DNA of 5,101 nucleotides from Candidatus Gerdarchaeota archaeon (GTDB lineage Archaea; Asgardarchaeota; Heimdallarchaeia; JABLTI01), in assembly GCA_016839405.1 (NCBI GenBank), contig JAEOUJ010000099.1:1-5101 (forward strand). The letters run 5' to 3'. The notes below the pieces were generated by a model. The model had not been told where the DNA came from. It did not search any database and saw only the letters and a list, made by a program, of their open reading frames with translations. The translations under genes and the position numbers were made by a program. Shown here one piece after another: positions 1 through 5,101 of the stretch (position 1 is its first letter; each line of letters begins with the position of its first letter).

Positions 1-31
1 AGACACCACTTTGGTGGTTACTAAAATTATT

Positions 32-36
32 GGGTG
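32..36 (+). promoter_or_regulatory. Candidate ribosome-binding site for the ABC ATPase
   Basis: GGGTG lies 4 bases before GTG 41 and 7 before GTG 44. The same GGGTG core precedes the TTG start of the beta-helix gene, and GGTG matches the archaeal anti-Shine-Dalgarno sequence. It favours the GTG 41/44 starts over TTG 11, but the match is short. Confidence 0.4.
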
Positions 37-40
37 TATA

Positions 41-817
41 GTGGTGAATAATAAAGAACAATTTTCAGACAGCAATATAGCAATTAAAGCTAAAAATATT
101 TGTAAGGTTTATAATAGTGAACAAGTAAGCACTGTAGCATTGAAGAATATATCTTTAGAGATCGAACAAGGAAGTTTTGTCGCGATAATTGGTCCTTCTG
201 GTAGTGGAAAATCAACTCTCATTCATTTATTAGCTGGTCTTGATAGACCTACTCAAAAAGAAGGGCAAGAATTAGACGTTAATACAAAATCTATTCTTAA
301 TCGCTCAGAAAATTGGCTGTCTGAATTTAGAGCAAATAATATTGGTTTTATTTTACAATTTTTTGGATTGTTAGAAACACTAACCTCACTAGAAAATGTT
401 ATGATGGGTGCATATTTTGGTAATGAAAAAAGGAAGCATTTACGACAACTTGCTGAAGAAGTTCTAAATGCAGTAGGTCTCAGTGCTAAATTTAACCATT
501 ATCCTTCTCAACTATCTGGAGGGGAAAAACAACGTGTAGCTATCGCTCGTGCACTTGTCAACAAACCAAGTATTGTTTTTGCAGATGAACCAACAGGTAA
601 TCTTGATTCATGGAGTGGCACAGAAATTTTATCCTTGCTTAAAAAATTAAATGAAGAATACGGAATAACTATTATGTTAGTCTCTCATGATCCAAAGGCA
701 AGGGATTATGTTGATCGTGTTTTAGAAATAGTTGATGGGGAAATTTTCAGTGATACAAGAAATGATAGAGATTTAAGAGTTGAATTTGAAGATGTTACTA
801 AGAAAAGTATTGCGTGA
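41..817 (+). CDS. ABC transporter ATP-binding protein, LolD/MacB-type
   Basis: This is the cytoplasmic ATPase of a type VII (LolCDE/MacB-like) ABC transporter and should power the permease encoded next to it. With residues counted from TTG 11, all nucleotide-binding motifs are present: A-loop Tyr34, Walker A GPSGSGKST (61-69), Q-loop Gln116 in GFILQFFGLL, signature LSGGEKQR (168-175), Walker B IVFADEP (188-194, catalytic Glu193), D-loop NLDS (197-200) and H-loop His226. FILQFFGLL followed by LTSLENV is characteristic of the LolD/MacB/FtsE group. The frame is open to the left edge, so the start is uncertain. GTG 41 is chosen because a GGGTG lies 4 bases upstream and the family core begins shortly after; GTG 44, GTG 14 and TTG 11 are alternatives, and an origin left of the window cannot be excluded. 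The usual glycine-rich GxVxxDG turn after LDRPT is replaced by KEGQELDVN. Family and ATPase role are very likely; the substrate is unknown. Confidence 0.95.
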   Translation: MVNNKEQFSDSNIAIKAKNICKVYNSEQVSTVALKNISLEIEQGSFVAIIGPSGSGKSTLIHLLAGLDRPTQKEGQELDVNTKSILNRSENWLSEFRANNIGFILQFFGLLETLTSLENVMMGAYFGNEKRKHLRQLAEEVLNAVGLSAKFNHYPSQLSGGEKQRVAIARALVNKPSIVFADEPTGNLDSWSGTEILSLLKKLNEEYGITIMLVSHDPKARDYVDRVLEIVDGEIFSDTRNDRDLRVEFEDVTKKSIA

Positions 818-3182
818 TTTATCCCAACGAAAACTTAGATGTGTTTTAACCATAATTGGTTTAGGTGTTGCAGTAATTAGTATCACTGGTTTTGCTATTG
901 CAAGTGAAAGCATTTTGGAAACTTCACGTCGTATGCTTGGAGATTATTCAGCTAATGCCTTTATTGCTGTTCGAGATGGTCCTTGGAATCAATCTTTTGT
1001 TAATGGTATCGATTATATTGATGATTATGAACCCACTTATTTACAGTATTCTAGCACATATGTTAATGATGAATATTTTATCATTTACATGAATGGTATT
1101 GATATGGCAAAGGTAGATAATGGCACTTCTGTTTCAGGAGTTGTTCTTGATGAAGGAAATATACCCTCTGCTGATAAGAATGAAACTCTGTTTGATTTTT
1201 TTGCAGCAAAAGATTTGGGCTTAGAAATTGGTGATTATATTGAATTTGTTTTGCCAACTGAATCTGGTAGTTTCAAAAAAGTGAATCTTACCATCTCTGG
1301 TTTTGCACATAATATCCGTTATTTAGGTTATACATTTTATAGCGGGATAGATATCTGGATGAATTTAACCAGTTTACAAACACTATTAGAAAAACCAGAT
1401 GTTTTTGATATACTCTTTTTGAAAATAGCAGAAGAAGGGGATCGTCTCGAGATACAAGATACTATTTCTTCCCGAATGGAAGATAAAGGATTAGAGATTG
1501 TTATTCGTTATGGTTACTATAGTGAAAATTACAATAGCAGAATTGCTATGCTAAATACTATGAGAATAATAGTTATTTTTGTAATGATTATTGGTTTGGT
1601 AATAGGAGGGCTTTTAGCAGCTACAACCATACAAATGGCTATTGCATCAGAGAAAGAAGATATTGCTTTAATGAAAATTTTGGGTGGAAAAAAGGGACAA
1701 ATTGTTTCAATTTATCTTCTCGAGGCTTTTATTCTTGGATTATTTGGTGCAGTCATTGGTTTATTGTTATCAATTCTTGGTGGATATATAATACTGAAAT
1801 TTATAGCAGAACCATTGGGAGTCATAAATGTTGTTTTCGTTCTCTCTCTCAAAGGAATAATTTTGGGATTTACCCTGCCTGTACTAATAGCAGTAATATT
1901 TTCATTTCCTGTTATCCTTTCTGCTTTACGTGTCTCTCCTTTGGATGTTTTTAGAATTAAATCATCTATAAAGAAAAGTAAAGGCTCATCAAAATCCAAA
2001 TCTATGTTTCTTAGATATATTGTAACTAATATTAGCAAAAAGAAAGCTCGACTTATATTAAATATGATAATGATCAGCCTTGCTGTTAGTTCTATTGTTG
2101 GACTGCAAGTAACTACTCATAATGTTACTACCACAATTTATGATATGTACTCTAATTATCCCGGTGAGATTATTATTGACACACCTCAAGATGAAAACGA
2201 AACTTATGCAAAGAATATACTAGATTCTTGTATTCAAAATAATTCACTTGAAGATATTGAGAGCTATGAATGCTTCTTTTGGAAATATGGAGGATTATAT
2301 GATTCAGTTGAAGGATACTTTAATGTTATAAGTATGTTAGGGATTCATAATGGTTCCAATGTACTTGATAAATTCGATCTATTAAATGGTTCATTGTTAA
2401 CAGAAGCTGATGATGGTAAAAATCACATTATCATTACTAGAATCTTTAAAGAGCGAATAATGACAGCTGATCTAATAGTAGGTTCTGAAGTTATTTTACT
2501 AAGTGGGGAAATTAATGATACATTTACAGTAGTTGGGATTATTAATGATCAAATGAATGAGGGTAGAATGGTCTATATGCCGCTTTCAACTATGCACCAA
2601 TTCTTCAATGTTGAAGGAAAAGAGTTAATTAATACCATCTATTTCAAACTCAAAGATAAAACAAAAGATATCGAAATTGCTAAAGCTTTGAGAAAAGATG
2701 AAAATATTAGAGCTAGAGGTTGGATTGTTACACCAACAAGTTATCTACGTAATAATAGTATGAAAACAGCGAATCTTTTCATCTTAATAGGTACTACTGT
2801 TACTATTCTCAGTGTTATTGTAGCTATTATTGGTGGAACGAATAGTTTTTCCATGGCAGCTTTAGAAAGAGATCGAGAAATAGGCATTTTAAAATTAACT
2901 GGTGCAAAACCACGTTGGATCATTGGGTCATTTTTATTTGAGGGAATAACATTAGGAACGATTTCGGGTATTATTGGCACATTGATTGGTGCAACTGTCA
3001 TAACAAGGGTAGTTTGTTCATTAGTGTCAAACGAATTTTTAATGGATATAGTTGTTAATACGAGAGCATTTCATGTTTTAATTGGAATTTGTGCTGGATT
3101 AATTACTGGAGTTTTAGCTACAATATATCCTGGTTATAAAGCTTCAGCAACATCAGTAATTTCAGCATTAAAATATGAATGA
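792..3182 (+). CDS. ABC transporter permease, two FtsX/MacB-like halves
   Basis: This is the membrane subunit that pairs with the upstream ATPase. The 796-residue protein has two homologous halves. Each starts with a basic Arg/Lys-rich segment and one membrane helix (about 17-38 and 422-440), then a large extracytoplasmic MacB_PCD-like domain (about 39-257 and 441-659), then three helices (about 258-281, 304-336, 352-380; and 660-682, 710-738, 760-780). The FtsX coupling segment after the second helix of each half is clear: EKEDIALMKILGGKKGQ and ERDREIGILKLTGAKPRW. The chain ends ALKYE, like the ALRYE end of many MacB permeases. ATG 792 is chosen because it gives the canonical N-terminus LRKVLRDLSQRKLR; TTG 780 and 786 are alternatives. 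It overlaps the ATPase gene by 26 bases and lacks a clear ribosome-binding site, suggesting translational coupling. Eight helices and two external domains resemble fused LolC/LolE-type or bacterial exporter permeases. Role could be export or mechanotransmission; no periplasmic adaptor gene is visible. Confidence 0.93.
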   Translation: MLLRKVLRDLSQRKLRCVLTIIGLGVAVISITGFAIASESILETSRRMLGDYSANAFIAVRDGPWNQSFVNGIDYIDDYEPTYLQYSSTYVNDEYFIIYMNGIDMAKVDNGTSVSGVVLDEGNIPSADKNETLFDFFAAKDLGLEIGDYIEFVLPTESGSFKKVNLTISGFAHNIRYLGYTFYSGIDIWMNLTSLQTLLEKPDVFDILFLKIAEEGDRLEIQDTISSRMEDKGLEIVIRYGYYSENYNSRIAMLNTMRIIVIFVMIIGLVIGGLLAATTIQMAIASEKEDIALMKILGGKKGQIVSIYLLEAFILGLFGAVIGLLLSILGGYIILKFIAEPLGVINVVFVLSLKGIILGFTLPVLIAVIFSFPVILSALRVSPLDVFRIKSSIKKSKGSSKSKSMFLRYIVTNISKKKARLILNMIMISLAVSSIVGLQVTTHNVTTTIYDMYSNYPGEIIIDTPQDENETYAKNILDSCIQNNSLEDIESYECFFWKYGGLYDSVEGYFNVISMLGIHNGSNVLDKFDLLNGSLLTEADDGKNHIIITRIFKERIMTADLIVGSEVILLSGEINDTFTVVGIINDQMNEGRMVYMPLSTMHQFFNVEGKELINTIYFKLKDKTKDIEIAKALRKDENIRARGWIVTPTSYLRNNSMKTANLFILIGTTVTILSVIVAIIGGTNSFSMAALERDREIGILKLTGAKPRWIIGSFLFEGITLGTISGIIGTLIGATVITRVVCSLVSNEFLMDIVVNTRAFHVLIGICAGLITGVLATIYPGYKASATSVISALKYE

Positions 3183-3279
3183 ACAATCATATGATTTTAG
3201 CAATAAAAAACAGATTTGATATTTATTAAGTAAATTTAATAAAAGAATAATTCAAGAAAAAATCTATGGGAAAGATAGA

Positions 3280-3317
3280 CTAAGAAATTAATAAATAAAT
3301 GCTATTAAAAGTGCATT
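3280..3317 (-). terminator. Weak candidate terminator of the beta-helix gene
   Basis: On the minus strand AATGC (3317-3313) can pair with GCATT (3302-3298) across ten bases and is followed by a T-rich tract (about 3297-3280). Archaeal RNA polymerase terminates mainly on U-rich tracts, so the tract matters more than the five-pair stem. In such AT-rich DNA this could be chance. Confidence 0.22.
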
Positions 3318-3342
3318 AGTTTGGGAAATAACAAAAGTTTAG

Positions 3343-3372
3343 ATGAACTTGACTGAGATATTCAACCATTTA
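3343..3372. repeat. Direct repeat copy A, 3' side of the beta-helix gene
   Basis: This 30-base stretch matches 4877-4906 at 25 of 30 positions without gaps, same orientation. Shared blocks are ATGAACTTGA (3343-3352) and GATATTCAA (3357-3365), separated by four mostly different bases, followed by a 5-of-7 match. It begins 13 bases after the beta-helix stop codon, reading along the minus strand. Confidence 0.6.
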
Positions 3373-3385
3373 TAATGTGGGTTTG

Positions 3386-4741
3386 TTATACAGGGGGATT
3401 AACTAAAGGATAAGGATCATGTGAGTTAACAGTTCCATCAATCTCGTATACCCCCACACCAATCCAATCTGACCAATAATTACCCTCACTAAGTGCATCA
3501 TTATACCAAATGTTATTCGTTCCATCATCTTCTGCCTGAGATGAACCTCCTTGATTGTTGTCAATAAAGCTATTGTGATGAATGATGTTAAAATCTGAAT
3601 ATTTATCAATAGTAATTCCATATTCAATATTCTCTAAAAAGGAATTATAATGAATAAGACAATAAGAGGATCTATCTAACTCTAAGCCATAAAGATTATC
3701 ATAACAAGTATTGTTTATAAGAATGATATGTGAACTTGAATACAAATGGATACTTCTACTATAGTTGCAGCTGTTGTTAATTAAAGTAATATATGAAGAA
3801 AGTTCCAAACTTATACCTTGATTATTAATACAACTATTGTTTATCAAAGTAGAATAAGATGAACGTATTAAATTAATACCATCATCACCACCACCATATT
3901 TGTTATAACAATAATTGTTGGTTAATGTAGTATAATTACATGAATAAAGATGAATGTTATACCAGTTGTTATTGCAGGTATTATTGTATAGAGTAGGATA
4001 ATTTGAATAAAACAAATAGATACCAATATCGTTGTAATTGCATATGTTACCAATTAGAGTAGCATTTGAAGAAGAAGTATCCAAACCAATGGCACCATCA
4101 TAATTGTCATTACATGTATTATAGGACAAATTAGCATACTGGGAATAGTATAAATAAATGCCACCATGGTAGTTATTGTTACAAGTATTGTTAATTATAA
4201 CACTATAAAAAGAATAATTTAAAGAAATGCCTGATCTACCATTGTTACAAATATTGTTGATAAGAGAAACATTAGAAGAGTAATTTAAAGTTATACCAGA
4301 CTCGCTAGTGCTATTACAGGTGTTATCTGTTAGTAAGGTACCAGGAGCATTAACTAAAATAATACCATATATCAATGTATTTGAACAAATATTTCGAGTA
4401 ATCTTAGCTGTTCCCAAAGCGATGTTTTTAATGAAAATTCCAACTCGCTCAGCTTCTACTGAGCAATTATGAATAATGAAATATTTAGATGTATCTTCAA
4501 TATGAATAGCATTGTCTTCTGTTGTATTTAATATATAATTTTCAATAAGGTAAGGATTAATTATAGTACCATTACCTTGAAAATGATACTTCTCAAAATC
4601 CTCATCACATAATATTTTAATTGAATCCCCTTCTCCATTGTCTGTTTTAGAGAAAAAATGAATTGTTAAAGGAACAATAACAGAAGTAACGATACATAAA
4701 CCAATCAAAATTCCTATCAAAATTTTCCATATTTTATTCAA
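3386..4741 (-). CDS. Secreted/anchored NosD-like right-handed parallel beta-helix protein
   Basis: This 451-residue protein is probably on the outer face of the cell membrane. Residues 5-29 form one hydrophobic segment after a short basic N-terminus, a signal peptide or membrane anchor. Residues 45-92 hold the usual cap of archaeal beta-helix proteins (FQGNGTIINPYLIENYIL). Residues about 93-395 are coils of 21-26 residues with the repeat NN(T/S/I)CNN and alternating GIxLxxS strands, matching NosD/CASH-type parallel beta-helix repeats. The C-terminus is the module NNIWYN...EGNYWSDW...DPYPL found in many archaeal surface proteins. About 16 N-glycosylation sequons fit an external location. The TTG start is supported by GGGTGAG just upstream (4745-4751), and the signal sequence starts right there. 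The family fold includes carbohydrate-binding and polysaccharide-cleaving proteins, but no catalytic site is recognisable, so enzymatic activity should not be assumed. It is convergent to the ABC operon and has its own promoter. Confidence 0.9.
   Translation of the reverse strand: MNKIWKILIGILIGLCIVTSVIVPLTIHFFSKTDNGEGDSIKILCDEDFEKYHFQGNGTIINPYLIENYILNTTEDNAIHIEDTSKYFIIHNCSVEAERVGIFIKNIALGTAKITRNICSNTLIYGIILVNAPGTLLTDNTCNSTSESGITLNYSSNVSLINNICNNGRSGISLNYSFYSVIINNTCNNNYHGGIYLYYSQYANLSYNTCNDNYDGAIGLDTSSSNATLIGNICNYNDIGIYLFYSNYPTLYNNTCNNNWYNIHLYSCNYTTLTNNYCYNKYGGGDDGINLIRSSYSTLINNSCINNQGISLELSSYITLINNSCNYSRSIHLYSSSHIILINNTCYDNLYGLELDRSSYCLIHYNSFLENIEYGITIDKYSDFNIIHHNSFIDNNQGGSSQAEDDGTNNIWYNDALSEGNYWSDWIGVGVYEIDGTVNSHDPYPLVNPPV
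3704..4393 (-). repeat. Coding tandem repeats (about 66 bases per unit) of the beta-helix
   Basis: Within the beta-helix gene, residues 117-346 consist of eleven units, each carrying one N-x-C core; the spacing between cysteines is 21-26 residues. At DNA level this appears as recurring blocks on the plus strand such as TTGTTACAAGTATTGTT (near 4175) and TTGTTACAAATATTGTT (near 4242). Units are diverged rather than identical, so the array looks old, but neighbouring units could still support length change by recombination. Confidence 0.8.
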
Positions 4742-4744
4742 AAA

Positions 4745-4751
4745 CTCACCC
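4745..4751 (-). promoter_or_regulatory. Ribosome-binding site of the beta-helix gene
   Basis: On the minus strand GGGTGAG lies three bases before the TTG start at 4741. Its GGTGA core pairs with the 3' end of archaeal 16S rRNA. It is the main reason to accept TTG as the start; no ATG within the next dozen codons would preserve the basic start of the signal sequence. Confidence 0.65.
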
Positions 4752-4777
4752 TATGATAAATAATTTAGCTTATAAAA

Positions 4778-4792
4778 ATTATAAATATTCTT
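4778..4792 (-). promoter_or_regulatory. Candidate TATA box with BRE for the beta-helix gene
   Basis: Read on the minus strand, TTTATAAT (4785-4778) is an archaeal-type TATA box preceded by a purine-rich BRE-like AAGAATA (4792-4786). About 25 bases downstream would put transcription start near 4756, leaving a short leader of roughly 15 bases that just contains the ribosome-binding site. A second AT-rich stretch (TTTTTATA, 4778-4771) is less well placed, as it would start transcription within the ribosome-binding site. AT-rich background limits confidence. Confidence 0.5.
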
Positions 4793-4807
4793 TATCCAGT
4801 GATGCTG

Positions 4808-4817
4808 AGATGCATCT
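4808..4817. promoter_or_regulatory. 10-bp perfect palindrome upstream of the beta-helix promoter
   Basis: AGATGCATCT is perfectly palindromic, is GC-richer than its surroundings and lies about 16 bases upstream of the BRE-like element. GATGC also occurs just beside it at 4801-4805, so GATGC...GCATC can form a small stem with a six-base loop (4801-4816). The position would suit an activator or other dimeric regulator, but this is only a placement argument. Confidence 0.25.
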
Positions 4818-4876
4818 ACCTTCAAAACACGAACAATCCTCTAAGAGTACGGATAACTTGATATAAAGGGATTCGA

Positions 4877-4906
4877 ATGAACTTGAGTAGGATATTCAAT
4901 CAATTA
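4877..4906. repeat. Direct repeat copy B, after the tfs stop codon
   Basis: Second copy of the 30-base repeat: ATGAACTTGA (4877-4886) and GATATTCAA (4891-4899) are identical to copy A. It lies 22 bases after the tfs stop codon on the minus strand and upstream of the beta-helix promoter, so the two copies bracket the whole beta-helix gene with its promoter. On the minus strand both copies can pair TTGA with TCAA across nine bases, a stem too short to call a terminator. Confidence 0.6.
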
Positions 4907-4928
4907 AAAGATTGGCTAGTTGTACTCT

Positions 4929-5101
4929 CTAATCATATTCCCGCCAAGTATGTTTGCATTTCGTACATCTATAAAATTGTGTTGGTGCTTCGTCTCCGCT
5001 TCTTGTTTGTAAAGTCCAATATTGTGTTTCTTGTACTTTTTTGCACTTTGGACATTCCATTGGTTTTGTAGGCATGGTTTTTAGTTCATCTGGATTTTCT
5101 A
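4929..5101 (-). CDS. tfs: Transcription factor S (TFIIS-like), C-terminal part, cut by window edge
   Basis: The minus strand reads in one frame from the right edge to a TAG at 4929-4931, giving the last 56 residues of archaeal transcription factor S. They form the C-terminal zinc ribbon: CPKC (Cys16, Cys19 of the fragment) and CTKC (Cys45, Cys48) bind zinc, and between them is QTRSGDEAPT, whose adjacent Asp36-Glu37 is the acidic pair that enters the RNA polymerase secondary channel and stimulates cleavage of backtracked transcripts. The ending KHTWREYD is typical of archaeal TFS. An internal ATG (5073-5075) exists, but the preceding codons (ENPDELKT) read as the normal interdomain linker, so the gene should continue beyond the window with its N-terminal zinc ribbon (full length about 100-110 residues). 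RSxDE argues for cleavage-active TFS rather than RNA polymerase subunit Rpb9/RpoM-like paralogues lacking it. The opposite-strand open frame 4877-5071 is its shadow. Confidence 0.93.
   Translation of the reverse strand, partial: ENPDELKTMPTKPMECPKCKKVQETQYWTLQTRSGDEAPTQFYRCTKCKHTWREYD

Larger units (their letters stand above)
3183..3385. other. Spacer between convergent genes
   Basis: This 203-base AT-rich spacer separates the 3' ends of the permease and beta-helix genes. I see no open frame worth reporting and no tRNA. It holds repeat copy A near the beta-helix end, the weak terminator candidate, and a 12-base palindrome AATCATATGATT (3185-3196) running into TTTT directly after the permease stop, which might help end that transcript. 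Confidence 0.6.

Noticed and set aside
892..1092. Plus-strand short frame inside the permease gene
   Set aside because: Out-of-frame shadow over the first helix and external domain of the permease.
1712..2038. Minus-strand open frame inside the permease gene
   Set aside because: It is the reverse strand of a clear FtsX-family coding region covering membrane helices; composition follows from the real gene.
2741..3001. Minus-strand open frame inside the second permease half
   Set aside because: Antisense shadow of conserved FtsX sequence, with no ribosome-binding site or family features.
3185..3198. Palindrome AATCATATGATT plus TTTT as a permease terminator
   Set aside because: The possible stem is only four AT-rich pairs and the T-run is four bases, too weak to call as a feature by itself.
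3403..3627. Minus-strand short frame inside the beta-helix gene
   Set aside because: Shifted-frame shadow of the conserved C-terminal module.
3704..4393. Regular ~66-base repeats resembling a CRISPR or satellite array
   Set aside because: The periodicity is in an intact coding frame and follows the beta-helix coils; units are diverged with no identical repeats or unique spacers.
4862..4885. tRNA-like T-loop sequence TTCGAATCCC on the minus strand
   Set aside because: The flanking bases cannot form the five-pair T stem, and no acceptor, D or anticodon arms are found around it.
4877..5071. Plus-strand 64-residue open frame at the right edge
   Set aside because: It lies opposite the tfs zinc ribbon, its ATG is inside the direct repeat, and its hydrophobic translation matches no recognisable family.

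Overview
The window is AT-rich archaeal DNA. Archaeal origin is supported by a fragment of transcription factor S (TFS, the archaeal TFIIS homologue) at the right edge, by a TATA/BRE-like promoter with a GGGTGAG ribosome-binding site, and by a secreted parallel beta-helix protein with the Asn-rich repeats and the C-terminal GNYWSDW...DPYPL module common in archaeal surface proteins. The combination of AT-richness, a LolD/MacB-type exporter and an NNTCNN-repeat beta-helix protein fits an Asgard archaeon (Heimdall-, Thor- or Loki-like). That lineage call is an inference; no marker in the window fixes it.

Layout. From about 41 to 3182 on the plus strand is a two-gene operon: an ABC transporter ATPase of the LolD/MacB family, overlapped by 26 bases by its partner, a large permease with two FtsX/MacB halves. 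A 203-base spacer separates it from a convergent gene at 3386-4741 (minus), which encodes a membrane-anchored or secreted right-handed beta-helix (NosD-like) protein starting at TTG. Its promoter and ribosome-binding site lie in 4742-4800. At 4929-5101 (minus) is the 3' end of a tfs gene, cut by the window edge. It is easily missed because an open frame on the opposite strand (4877-5071) is longer.

Function. The ATPase and permease should form one membrane complex in which ATP hydrolysis drives movements of the extracytoplasmic domains. Family members export lipoproteins or peptides or transmit force across the membrane; the substrate here cannot be read from sequence. The beta-helix protein is a separately transcribed surface protein. 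TFS rescues backtracked RNA polymerase and has no evident link to its neighbours.

I found no CRISPR array, transposase, tRNA or rRNA and no clearly new system. The most unusual points are a diverged 30-bp direct repeat that brackets the beta-helix gene and lies just after the stop codons of both minus-strand genes, and a 12-member cysteine ladder in the beta-helix.
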